DNA of 43,577 nucleotides from NCBI GenBank assembly GCA_030833525.1, contig JAURGZ010000016.1, positions 1 through 43,577 on the forward strand, read 5' to 3'. The translations under genes and the position numbers were made by a program. The stretch is from Bacteroidota bacterium (lineage in GTDB: Bacteria > Bacteroidota > Bacteroidia > NS11-12g > UBA955). This document shows, piece by piece, positions 36,626 to 43,577 of this stretch (positions within the stretch are counted from its first letter, which is position 1; every line of letters starts with the position of its first letter). A model generated the notes under the pieces. The model was not told the DNA's origin. It searched no databases and saw only the letters and a program-made list of their open reading frames with translations.

Positions 36626-37825
36626 TTAGAGGTTTTCAAAAATGATGGCAGCGCCTTGGCCTACGCCAATGCACATGGTGGCCAAACCGTATTTCAGGCT
36701 TTTGTCGCGATGCATGCGGTGCAGCAGGGTGGCTGAAATGCGCGTCCCTGATGCGCCCAGGGGATGGCCAATGGCAATGCTCCCCCCTTGGGGATTGACC
36801 TTGTTTCGGTCAATGCCCAGCAGTTTCATCGAGGCCAGTACTTGCGAAGCGAAGGCCTCATTGAGTTCAAAGGTGTCGATGTCCTGAATTTCCAATCCCG
36901 CCTTTTGAAGGGCTTTTTGAGAGGCGGGAACAGGGCCAATGCCCATGATGGCAGGGTCTACACCGGCAGCCGCCATGCTTTTTACTTTGGCCATGGGCTT
37001 GAGCCCCAGCGACTGCACAACCGCAGCCGAAACCAACAGGCAAACCGCTGCACCGTCATTGATGCCGCTTGAATTCCCAGCTGTTACCGTGCCACCGCTG
37101 CGAAAAGCAGGTTTTAAACCGGCCAGTGTTTCAACATCGCTCAGGCGAGGGTGCTCATCGGTATCAAAGATCAGGTCTTCTTGTTTTTTGCGGGGAATTC
37201 GAACGGGTACGATTTCGTTTTGAAACAAACCTTGGGCATGGGCATGCGCCCAGTTGCGTTGGGTTTCGAATGCAAATTGGTCTTGCGCTTCCCGGCTGAT
37301 TTCGAATTTTTCGGCCACGTTTTCAGCGGTTTCTCCCATCGAGTAGGGATGGTGCAGCGCACTCAAGGCAGGGTTGGTAAAGCGCCAACCGATGGTCGTG
37401 TCGTGAATTTCCATGCTGCGGGCCCAGGGAGTTTCGCTTTTAGCCATTACAAAGGGCGCCCGGGTCATGGATTCGGTGCCTCCAGCCAGCACAATTTCGG
37501 CTTGCCCACTGGCAATGGCCATGCTGCCGTTCATGATGCTTTGTAGCCCCGAGGCACAGAGGCGATTGACGGTGTATCCCGGAACTGTCTCGGGAATGCC
37601 GGCCAGTAAAGAAGCCATTCTGGCTACATTTCGGTTGTCTTCTCCGGCTTGGTTGGCCGCCCCCAAGATGACTTCGTCGATGTTGGAAGGGTCGATGCTG
37701 GGGTTTCGCTCCAACAGCGCGCGCATGGCCATGGCCGCTAAATCGTCGGGGCGTACAATGGCAAGGCTGCCGCCGAATTTCCCCACTGGGGTGCGCACGA
37801 TATCGAGCACGAATACCTCATTCAT
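36626..37825 (-). CDS. Acetyl-CoA C-acyltransferase (thiolase)
   Basis: A 399-residue cytoplasmic thiolase that cleaves 3-ketoacyl-CoA with CoA, or condenses two acetyl-CoA molecules. The nucleophilic cysteine is Cys90 in VNRLCASGLQSI. NEAFASQ, GHPLGASGTR (catalytic histidine) and CIGVGQGAA (second cysteine) are intact. I start at MNEVFVLDIVRTPVG; an ATG 11 codons earlier would lie across the likely promoter and adds no conserved sequence. It precedes truA by three bases and is divergent from the small anchored protein gene with 68 bases between. Whether it works in fatty-acid oxidation (FadA-like) or acetoacetyl-CoA synthesis cannot be told; no fadB is nearby. Confidence 0.93.
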   Translation of the reverse strand: MNEVFVLDIVRTPVGKFGGSLAIVRPDDLAAMAMRALLERNPSIDPSNIDEVILGAANQAGEDNRNVARMASLLAGIPETVPGYTVNRLCASGLQSIMNGSMAIASGQAEIVLAGGTESMTRAPFVMAKSETPWARSMEIHDTTIGWRFTNPALSALHHPYSMGETAENVAEKFEISREAQDQFAFETQRNWAHAHAQGLFQNEIVPVRIPRKKQEDLIFDTDEHPRLSDVETLAGLKPAFRSGGTVTAGNSSGINDGAAVCLLVSAAVVQSLGLKPMAKVKSMAAAGVDPAIMGIGPVPASQKALQKAGLEIQDIDTFELNEAFASQVLASMKLLGIDRNKVNPQGGSIAIGHPLGASGTRISATLLHRMHRDKSLKYGLATMCIGVGQGAAIIFENL

Positions 37826-37829
37826 GCCG

Positions 37830-37837
37830 CAAATTTG
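37830..37837 (-). promoter_or_regulatory. Possible -7 element of the thiolase-truA transcript
   Basis: CAAATTTG (self-complementary) matches TAnnTTTG except the first base, and ends four bases before the chosen thiolase ATG. The same AAATTTGCGGCA string follows the yebC -7 position. Confidence 0.35.
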
Positions 37838-37880
37838 GTCATTTTTTTGGGAATGCATAGGCCCGCCTTGGAGTAAAACA

Positions 37881-37888
37881 TAGATTTG
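37881..37888 (+). promoter_or_regulatory. -7 promoter element of the small protein/receptor unit
   Basis: TAGATTTG is an exact TAnnTTTG match ending five bases before the ATG at 37894, implying a nearly leaderless message. No -33 element at usual spacing is visible. Confidence 0.5.
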
Positions 37889-37893
37889 CGCCT

Positions 37894-38403
37894 ATGCGGC
37901 GCTTGCGGCCTTGGTTCGCCCTCGTATTTCTCTTGTCCACTTTGGGTACTTCCTGGGTGGAATGGAGCGGCATGTGGTCCAAGGCAGAGCGAAGCCGAAA
38001 AGGCTATATGCACCGCATTGAAGCCGATCAGGGCGTTGAGCTATGGGTCTCGAAAGCCGAATATCGGGATTTGGAAAAAGGCAGTGAGATTTGGGTGGGC
38101 CAACAGCTGTATGATGTTTTCAAGGTGGAAGACGAAGGAACGGGCTTTCGCGTGCAAGCCATTCGAGATGATTTGGAGAAAAATGCCCTGCTTTCGTTTT
38201 ATCAAAACCAAAGCGGCTCTCAACCTTGGGCGCCGACCAGGAGCATCGTGCTCCCCCATAAGCATTGGGTGGCAGAATCATGGGGCTTAATGGCGTTCTT
38301 TCCCATGGAAGAAAAGCGGGTATTTCCCGCATTTGCCGAACCTGAATACGAAGTTTACATCACTAGGGAATCCCCTCCTCCAGAGGAATTGCGTCCGATA
38401 TAA
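37894..38403 (+). CDS. Small membrane-anchored or exported protein, upstream of a TonB receptor
   Basis: A 169-residue protein with no assignment I can prove. An N-terminal hydrophobic segment (PWFALVFLLSTLGTSWV) acts as signal or anchor. The remainder is soluble, with a core around GSEIWVGQQLYDVFKVEDEGTGFRVQAIRDD, and a proline-rich end (SPPPEELRPI). From memory, similar small proteins with a 'G..YDV' core precede TonB-dependent receptors in other Bacteroidota; I could not verify this. It lies 47 bases before the receptor on the same strand. It has no cysteines, so haem or metal binding through thiols is excluded. Reality as a gene is supported by the promoter match and absence of any competing frame. 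Confidence 0.75.
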   Translation: MRRLRPWFALVFLLSTLGTSWVEWSGMWSKAERSRKGYMHRIEADQGVELWVSKAEYRDLEKGSEIWVGQQLYDVFKVEDEGTGFRVQAIRDDLEKNALLSFYQNQSGSQPWAPTRSIVLPHKHWVAESWGLMAFFPMEEKRVFPAFAEPEYEVYITRESPPPEELRPI

Positions 38404-38424
38404 TCGCGCAATAACCCATCATGT

Positions 38425-38437
38425 CTGGAATTTCCAG
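38425..38437. promoter_or_regulatory. Palindrome upstream of the TonB receptor, possible operator
   Basis: CTGGAA-T-TTCCAG is a perfect 6+1+6 inverted repeat in the 47-base gap, 13 bases before the receptor ATG. It could bind a dimeric regulator such as an iron or haem repressor, but it does not match the Fur consensus I know. Confidence 0.4.
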
Positions 38438-38450
38438 TCCCTAGATTAAG

Positions 38451-40739
38451 ATGAAAAAAATCAACAGAAATATGCCTTTATGGGGCTGTTTCGTCGCAGT
38501 ATTGGCTTACTGGCCAGCGCTGAAAGCCCAGGAGATCGATAGCTCGAGGAGCGAAATCGAATCCTTCGACGAAGTTCTTGTTTCGGTTAACCGCTTAGGG
38601 GGTTCCCGCCGAAATGCTGTCGGTCAGATAGAGTCGATCGATGCTAAAAAAATAGCGGCTGTTCAAGCGCCTACGACCGCTGACCTGTTGGCCCAAACCG
38701 GTCAAGTCTTTGTGCAAAAAAGCCAAGTGGGTGGGGGCTCGCCTGTATTGCGAGGTTTTGAAGCCAGCCGTGTGCTCCTAGTCTTGGACGGCATTCGCAT
38801 CAACAATGCCACCTTTCGAGCCGGTCATTTGCAAGATCTCATTACCATTGACCCGCATTCATTGGAAGGAGTCGAACTGTACATGGGCTCAGGTTCGACC
38901 TTGTACGGAAGCGATGCCCTGGGCGGTGTGGTGTATATGAAAACCAAGGCGGTTCCTTACAGGGAACAAACCCGCCTAGGAGGTTCAGTGAACTCGCGTT
39001 ATGCTTCGGCTTTTGGGTCCATGGTGAATTCGGTGGGCTTACAGGCCTCGGGTAGCCGCTGGTCTTGGATGGGACAATACACCCAGAGTCAATTTGGCGA
39101 CTTGAAAACCGGCTCTACCCGCAGCTACACCGATGTGGAAGGATTTGGATTGCGGCCATGGTATGTGTCGCGTATCAACGGTGTAGACTCGATGCTTCCC
39201 AATGCTCAGCCTGCAAAGCTGTTGGGCTCAGGCTACAGCCAACGCGATGCGCTGTCCAAATGGAGCTATGGGTTTGGAAAGCACAAATTGACGGCCTTGG
39301 CCTCAGTTTCTCGCTCTTCAGCTGTGCCCCGATTCGATCGGCTCAGTCAATTCAGTTGGGGCCCTTTGGATCAAGTCATTCCCAAATTTGCCGAATGGAA
39401 TTACCAACCCCAAAACCGCAGTTTGTGGGCTCTAAGCCTTCGAACCTTTGCCAATGAGTCAGATGCGAGTGCTGATCGCGGCGTCGTTCAAAGCCTTTCT
39501 CTGGCTCGACAAGCTTTTGAAGTGGGGCGTTATTCGCGCCGATTCGGTCAAGATTGGGGTCAAACGCAACTGGATCAATTGCAACAATACACCCTGAATT
39601 GGGATCGACAAGCCCGTTGGAACGGCCTTGGAATCCAATTTGGGGCAGAAGCCGTGTACAACGACCTGCAAAGCACAGCCTTTGAAACCGAGGTGTCTAC
39701 GTCTGAAGTCAGGGCCAGCCGGGATACACGCTATGCCGATAGCTTCGCCTACACGGGCAGTGCCGCGCTGTATATGCAATTTCAGGCGCACCTGGGCGGC
39801 CATACCCGCATTCAAGGCGGTACGCGCTTGACCCATTATCAAGCCCATGCCCAGTTTACCGACAATAACATCTGGGGCCTCGATTACGGGGTGGCCAAGG
39901 TGAATACCACGGCCCCTGTTTTCAATCTGGGTCTCAATCAGAGCATTCACACCAATTGGCAATTCAAATTGTCTTGGAATACGGCTTTTCGAAACCCCAA
40001 CCTCGACGATTTGACCAAGCTGTTTGAATCGAATCCCGGTGAGAAATACATCATGCCCAATACCCGGTTGCGCAGTGAATTCAGTGAGACACTTGATGCA
40101 GGCATACAGGGCATTCAGGTGGGTCGATGGCAGCTAGAGGCGGGAGCCTACCGCACGAGAATCAAAGGCTTGCTGATCGATCAACCGGCCCCGCTCGATT
40201 ATCAGTTGCCCGTGGCGGTCATGTACCGAGGGCTGCTTACCCCGGTTTACGTCATGTCCAATGCCTCAGGCGGATGGGTGCGCGGCGCATATGCTTCGGG
40301 TAAGACGCTTGTTTTTTCTCGGGAAAAAGGAAGGGTGAAGAGCCTGAGCCTAGAAGCTCGAGTGGCCTGGACAAAAGGCCGTTACCGAAACAGCGAAAAC
40401 AGGTACGAACCCCTGGATCACATTCCTCCCATCTATGGCTTAGTAGGGGTCAAATCCCAAACAAAGTGGGGACAGATCGAGTATTATGCCTTGTTCCAAG
40501 GTCAAAAGCGAGCCGAAGATTATTCCAATAGCGGTGAAGACAATCTCAGTGCAACGCCCAGTGGGCAATTCAATCCTGCCTGGTGGACTCATAATCTTCG
40601 TTGGACGAGCGCTCTCGGAGAGCATTGGAACGCTGTGGTCAATGCCGAAAACTTGGCTGATTTGCAATACCGCACGTTTGCCTCAGGCGTATCAGCGCCC
40701 GGGCGTTCTGTATCGATTGCCTTGCAATTTCAATTCTAA
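38451..40739 (+). CDS. TonB-dependent outer-membrane receptor, haem/hemoglobin type
   Basis: A 762-residue outer-membrane gated channel, energised by TonB-ExbBD, that imports a large ligand. The signal peptide ends near PALKAQ (about residue 27), followed directly by a plug domain without the carboxypeptidase-like repeat common in this phylum. The plug block SPVLRGFEASRVLLVLDGIR (about 97-116) and RAGHLQDLITID match haem/hemoglobin receptors. In the barrel, AFRNPNLDDL (about 513-522) followed by MPNTRLRSE resembles the FRAP/NPNL boxes of haem receptors. The last strand SVSIALQFQF ends in phenylalanine. Substrate is inferred; a metal-chelate or vitamin receptor is possible. It overlaps by four bases the end of the broken methyltransferase gene. 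Confidence 0.88.
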   Translation: MKKINRNMPLWGCFVAVLAYWPALKAQEIDSSRSEIESFDEVLVSVNRLGGSRRNAVGQIESIDAKKIAAVQAPTTADLLAQTGQVFVQKSQVGGGSPVLRGFEASRVLLVLDGIRINNATFRAGHLQDLITIDPHSLEGVELYMGSGSTLYGSDALGGVVYMKTKAVPYREQTRLGGSVNSRYASAFGSMVNSVGLQASGSRWSWMGQYTQSQFGDLKTGSTRSYTDVEGFGLRPWYVSRINGVDSMLPNAQPAKLLGSGYSQRDALSKWSYGFGKHKLTALASVSRSSAVPRFDRLSQFSWGPLDQVIPKFAEWNYQPQNRSLWALSLRTFANESDASADRGVVQSLSLARQAFEVGRYSRRFGQDWGQTQLDQLQQYTLNWDRQARWNGLGIQFGAEAVYNDLQSTAFETEVSTSEVRASRDTRYADSFAYTGSAALYMQFQAHLGGHTRIQGGTRLTHYQAHAQFTDNNIWGLDYGVAKVNTTAPVFNLGLNQSIHTNWQFKLSWNTAFRNPNLDDLTKLFESNPGEKYIMPNTRLRSEFSETLDAGIQGIQVGRWQLEAGAYRTRIKGLLIDQPAPLDYQLPVAVMYRGLLTPVYVMSNASGGWVRGAYASGKTLVFSREKGRVKSLSLEARVAWTKGRYRNSENRYEPLDHIPPIYGLVGVKSQTKWGQIEYYALFQGQKRAEDYSNSGEDNLSATPSGQFNPAWWTHNLRWTSALGEHWNAVVNAENLADLQYRTFASGVSAPGRSVSIALQFQF

Positions 40740-41335
40740 ACCCGAGTAAAAATTTGCAAGGTAGAGGAGGGTCCGTCGTGGTACGGGCCCTCTTTGATTT
40801 GACGGTGGGCTTGCTGAAAAATAGCCGTTGACCACGGATTTCCTAATTCCATTTTCAGGGCTTCCTCGGTGTAGAGCAAATCAGGATGCCCAGGCCCCCC
40901 GGTTTTGAAGTTCAATTGATCCAGGTGATAGCCTTCCATGCACAATACGCCACCGGGTTTCAAAGCGCCATGCAATTGGGCGTTCACCTTTCTGCGAAGG
41001 GCAGAAGGCAGATGCCCGAATATGCTCAGGATCCCGTCCCAAGCGTTGGGCTGAAAAACATAATGGGTTAAATCGGCCTCTAGGGTATGGACGTGTACGT
41101 TTTGAGAGGCCGCCTATTCTTGGCAGCGCTGCAAGCCTGCCGAAGAATAGTCCATGGCGTAAACCTCGTAACCCAATTTGGCTAGGTAAACGGCATTTCG
41201 GCCTTGCCCTTCAGCCAGGCATAAAATTCGGCCTTGGCCTGGTTGAGAAAAGACCATGCGCACAAAATCATTGGGTTCTTGTCAATAGGCCCATTCTGCC
41301 TCTGAGAAACGCTCATTCCAAAACTCGGCATTCAT
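40736..41335 (-). pseudogene. Class I SAM-dependent methyltransferase gene with two in-frame stops
   Basis: A 200-codon reading frame from the ATG at 41335 to a TAG at 40736 is interrupted by TGA at codon 18 (41282-41284) and TAG at codon 74 (41114-41116), with no frameshift. Reading through gives FWNERFSEAEWAY-stop-QEPNDF, the SAM-binding motif ILCLAEGQGRNAVYLA, then DGILSIFGHLP and ALKPGGVLCMEGY, all as in small TehB-like methyltransferases. The TGA sits where relatives have glycine (one base from GGA). The longest intact part is 83 residues. It looks recently inactivated; sequencing errors or read-through are the alternatives. It is divergent from yebC with 34 bases between starts. Confidence 0.85.
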
Positions 41336-41352
41336 GTACGTAAATATCCTAC

Positions 41353-41360
41353 TAAATTTG
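41353..41360 (+). promoter_or_regulatory. -7 promoter element of yebC
   Basis: TAAATTTG is an exact TAnnTTTG match ending nine bases before the ATG at 41370. It excludes the upstream in-frame start at 41334. Confidence 0.5.
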
Positions 41361-41369
41361 CGGCACTCT

Positions 41370-42086
41370 ATGGGACGCGTATTTGAAAAGCGAAAGCACA
41401 AAATGTTTGCTCGTTTCGACCGCATGGCGAAACAATTCACGAAGTTGGGAAAAGAGATTGCCATTGCCGTAAAACAGGGCGGTGACAACCCTGATAACAA
41501 TCCTCGGCTTCGCACAGCTATTCAAAACGCAAAGGGCGTGAATATGCCCAAAGACCGAGTTGAGGCGGCCATCAAACGCGCGACCAGCAAAGGCGAAGGT
41601 AATTTTGAAGAGATTCGATACGAGGGTTACGGTCCCCATGCCGTTGCCATTTTGGTGGAGACAGCGACCGACAACGGCACGCGTACCGTTGCCAATGTGC
41701 GCATGCACTTCAATAAATGCGGAGGAAGCGTAGGAAAGACCGGTTCGCTGGATTTTGTGTTTACACGCAAAGGGGTATTTGCCTTCGATAAGGCCGGTTT
41801 GGCCGCTTGGGATTTGGAAGAACTCGAACTGGAACTCATCGATCACGGTTTGGAAGATTTGGCGGTTGATGACGAGTTGGTATACCTATATACGGCCTTT
41901 ACCGATTTTGGTACCATGCAGAAAGCATTGGAAGAATTGAAGTTGGAAGCCAAGTCGGCCGAATTGCAATACATTCCCAGTACTTACGTCGATCTAGACG
42001 AAGAACAAGCCAAAGATGTATTGGATCTCATTGATCGCCTGGAAGGCGATGACGACGTGCAAAACGTCTACCACAATCTGCGCTAA
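41370..42086 (+). CDS. yebC: YebC/PmpR family protein (TACO1-like)
   Basis: A 238-residue cytoplasmic protein of the YebC/TACO1 family, members of which act as DNA-binding regulators or help ribosomes translate difficult polyproline stretches. The N-terminal helical block MGRVFEKRKHKMFARFDRMAKQF, followed by AVKQGGDNPDNNPRLRTAIQNAK, NMPKDRVEAAIKRA and YEGYGPHAVAILVE, matches the family throughout. Bacteroidota members start with this GR(V/A)FE variant rather than GHSKW. I start at 41370 because an exact -7 element lies just upstream. The stop is one base from the stop of the convergent DUF1573 gene. Which of the two proposed roles applies cannot be told from sequence. Confidence 0.94.
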   Translation: MGRVFEKRKHKMFARFDRMAKQFTKLGKEIAIAVKQGGDNPDNNPRLRTAIQNAKGVNMPKDRVEAAIKRATSKGEGNFEEIRYEGYGPHAVAILVETATDNGTRTVANVRMHFNKCGGSVGKTGSLDFVFTRKGVFAFDKAGLAAWDLEELELELIDHGLEDLAVDDELVYLYTAFTDFGTMQKALEELKLEAKSAELQYIPSTYVDLDEEQAKDVLDLIDRLEGDDDVQNVYHNLR

Positions 42087-42087
42087 T

Positions 42088-43266
42088 CTAACGGGGGCAA
42101 GTCAGGCATTCTGGAGTCTTGGGCTCGGGTAAAATAGCCCCAACGCGCAAGCGAAACTCTGGATTTCTGGGGTCATTGGTTACCACCCAAATGCTCTGGT
42201 TGCTATACCCCGTCTTTTGAGCCGTATTGAACCGCACCAACATGTCTAAGGATTCTCCCGGGGCCAGAGTAGCCGCTGGGTAGGTTTTTTGGGTGCCTAT
42301 GATTTTGAATTGGCTGGATTCAAGGCTCAAACAACCGCATTCGGGAAATAGCTCTTTGATCTGCAGGGGGCCTTTTCCCATGTTCTTGAATACAAAGTGG
42401 GTTTCTACAATGTCTCCGGGTACCACGGGGCCAAATTGATGCTCAACCGTGCTCATTTCGAGTTTTCCCAGTTTTTTCAATTGGCGTTCGCTGTAGGTGG
42501 GGAAGTATTGCTTGCGGTTGTAGGTCACATAGATGCCGGTATAGGGCATGACAGGGTTGTCTGTCATCAAGGGAATTTGCGTAGCGCCAAAACCATAGGG
42601 GTCCAATGCGCTGCCATCTACCGCGATCAAAATGCGAGCCGATTGGCCGGGTTCAATGCCACTGGGCAATTGCACGATGCGTATATAAGGTGGAAGTTCG
42701 CTCTCATTGGGAGCTGTGAAATGAGTGCTGTATGGGGTGCGGTTGGTGATGCGAATGCTTTGGGTGTCGATGCGGTTGTCAAACAGGGGGTCAAAACTCA
42801 GGCTGGGTTTGTCGAATTCCAGACGTCCCAAGTCAGGGATTTCTACGCCACTATGTTGAACGCCCTCCCGAACCACTTCGCCGCGAATGTCCAAATGCAC
42901 AAAAGAGGTATTGACCGCATTGCAATAAACCGTTACCGATTTGCTAAAGGTGCCAATTCGCCCGGTAGTCTCATACGAGGTTTCTACAAAGCCTGACCCG
43001 CCGGGAGGAATGGCCCCTTCGGTCCATGCCGGGGTGGTGCATCCGCAGCTGCTTTCTACGCGTTGTATATAAAGGTCCTTGTCGCCCGTATTCGTGAACT
43101 CGAATCGATGCACCGCAAAATGGTCCTCTTCCTGAATCTTTCCGTAATCGTGCATGCGGTTGCTGAACTCGATTTTAGGGCCTGGACCAAAATGGGGAAC
43201 TTGGGCCAGTAGTGCCTGAGCCGAAAAGACCAGGCTGCTCAGAATCATGGAGGTGATTGTACGCAT
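42088..43266 (-). CDS. Exported protein with two DUF1573 domains
   Basis: A 392-residue exported protein of unknown function. A signal peptide (to about AQALLAQ, residue 22) is followed by two immunoglobulin-like DUF1573 domains. The first has ESSCGCTTP (Cys74, Cys76) and the second PECGCLSLE (Cys310, Cys312), the hallmark CGC motif of the family. Between them lies another beta-rich region (about residues 145-270) like an ASPM/MSP-type Ig fold. The last residues contain CLTC (Cys387, Cys390), an unusual additional Cys pair. DUF1573 proteins are common in this phylum; no molecular role is established. It has its own -7 element, ending five bases before the ATG. Confidence 0.9.
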   Translation of the reverse strand: MRTITSMILSSLVFSAQALLAQVPHFGPGPKIEFSNRMHDYGKIQEEDHFAVHRFEFTNTGDKDLYIQRVESSCGCTTPAWTEGAIPPGGSGFVETSYETTGRIGTFSKSVTVYCNAVNTSFVHLDIRGEVVREGVQHSGVEIPDLGRLEFDKPSLSFDPLFDNRIDTQSIRITNRTPYSTHFTAPNESELPPYIRIVQLPSGIEPGQSARILIAVDGSALDPYGFGATQIPLMTDNPVMPYTGIYVTYNRKQYFPTYSERQLKKLGKLEMSTVEHQFGPVVPGDIVETHFVFKNMGKGPLQIKELFPECGCLSLESSQFKIIGTQKTYPAATLAPGESLDMLVRFNTAQKTGYSNQSIWVVTNDPRNPEFRLRVGAILPEPKTPECLTCPR

Positions 43267-43271
43267 ATATA

Positions 43272-43279
43272 CAAAGGTA
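43272..43279 (-). promoter_or_regulatory. -7 promoter element of the DUF1573 gene
   Basis: On the minus strand TACCTTTG matches TAnnTTTG exactly and ends five bases before the ATG at 43266. A TTG lies 24 bases further upstream, slightly beyond the usual spacing. Confidence 0.5.
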
Positions 43280-43474
43280 AGGCTGCTGGGTTGAGACGAA
43301 AATCAAGGTTGAAAAGTTGCCTTGGCGAGCCCATTGAGCGAGGTGTAAGACTCAAGTGACTCATTATCAATGAAATTTCGACTGTCCTACGGGTTCATTT
43401 TGCATGGAATGCTCCCGGCTCGAACCCAAGCAGGGCGGGGCGTTTCAAATTGCCCGAAAAATTTCAGGAACCTG

Positions 43475-43505
43475 TTGATATTGCGAAATAATCGGCGTAC
43501 TTTTG
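43475..43505 (+). promoter_or_regulatory. -33/-7 promoter of rpsL
   Basis: TTG at 43475-43477, a 20-base spacer and TACTTTTG at 43498-43505 form a full Bacteroidota housekeeping promoter, the best in the window. It implies a leader of about 18 bases before the rpsL ATG, as expected for a highly expressed ribosomal operon. The rest of the 261-base gap from the DUF1573 start holds nothing I can name. Confidence 0.7.
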
Positions 43506-43527
43506 CCGTCCTTTTTGGGAGAACTAT

Positions 43528-43577
43528 ATGCCTACCATACAACAACTGATTAGAAAAGGACGTACGGAGATCATCGA
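43528..43577 (+). CDS. rpsL: Ribosomal protein S12, first 16 codons (cut by window end)
   Basis: The final 50 bases encode MPTIQQLIRKGRTEII, the characteristic N-terminus of 30S ribosomal protein S12, which helps decode mRNA and is the usual target of streptomycin-resistance changes. The gene runs off the window. A complete -33/-7 promoter lies just upstream. By analogy with other bacteria rpsG and fusA probably follow, but that is outside the sequence. Confidence 0.9.
   Translation, partial: MPTIQQLIRKGRTEII

Noticed and set aside
41282-41284. UGA read as glycine (recoded genetic code)
   Set aside because: Glycine is expected here, but TGA is the normal stop of other genes in the window (bcp, porQ, ribF, porZ), and a TAG also interrupts the same frame.
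43413-43430. tRNA-like T-loop (GGTTCGAGCC) on the minus strand
   Set aside because: The flanking bases do not pair as a T stem, and I could not find an acceptor stem or anticodon arm.

Overview
The window is a chromosomal segment of a Bacteroidota bacterium with roughly balanced GC content, probably a gliding or surface-secreting member of Flavobacteriia or a related class. The evidence is a set of lineage-restricted genes: sprA, porZ, porQ and gldA/gldF/gldG (type IX secretion and gliding), type III glutamine synthetase, a C-terminal type IX sorting domain, DUF1573 repeats, and start sites preceded by the Bacteroidota -7 element TAnnTTTG instead of Shine-Dalgarno sequences. UGA is an ordinary stop. 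I see no insertion sequence, prophage, CRISPR array, rRNA or tRNA. No stretch over 300 bases lacks a gene or a recognisable gene remnant; the longest gap is the 261 bases before rpsL.

Layout. (1) 37-4716, minus: kup, a DPP IV peptidase and a bcp peroxiredoxin, nearly touching. (2) 4882-13673, plus: glnN with a strong terminator, trxB, a secreted Asp-box propeller protein, a membrane-anchored parvulin foldase with a terminator, then a sugar-phosphate isomerase coupled to a metallo-beta-lactamase-fold hydrolase. (3) 13670-28655, minus: ribF, then gldA-gldF-gldG-ruvA-sprA-porZ and a small outer-membrane barrel gene, a seven-gene run with gaps of at most 62 bases. (4) 28732-35766, plus: porQ, cmk, tpiA and a very large exported protein of unknown function whose 3' end carries an imperfect 63-base-period duplication. 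(5) 35897-37825, minus: thiolase and truA. (6) 37894-40739, plus: a small anchored protein and a haem-type TonB-dependent receptor. (7) 40736-41335, minus: a methyltransferase gene with two in-frame stops. (8) yebC (plus), a DUF1573 protein (minus), and the first codons of rpsL behind a textbook promoter.

The unifying theme is cell-surface biogenesis. SprA is the outer-membrane translocon of the type IX system. PorZ and PorQ belong to the complex that processes and anchors cargo. GldA/F/G form an ABC complex tied to gliding. At least one probable cargo protein (8104-9636) lies nearby. Two unexplained exported proteins, the small barrel coupled to porZ and the ~1,474-residue protein downstream of porQ-cmk-tpiA, are the best candidates for undescribed parts of this machinery. 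A second theme is transcription: many -7 elements lie only 4-5 bases before the start codon, suggesting leaderless or nearly leaderless mRNAs.
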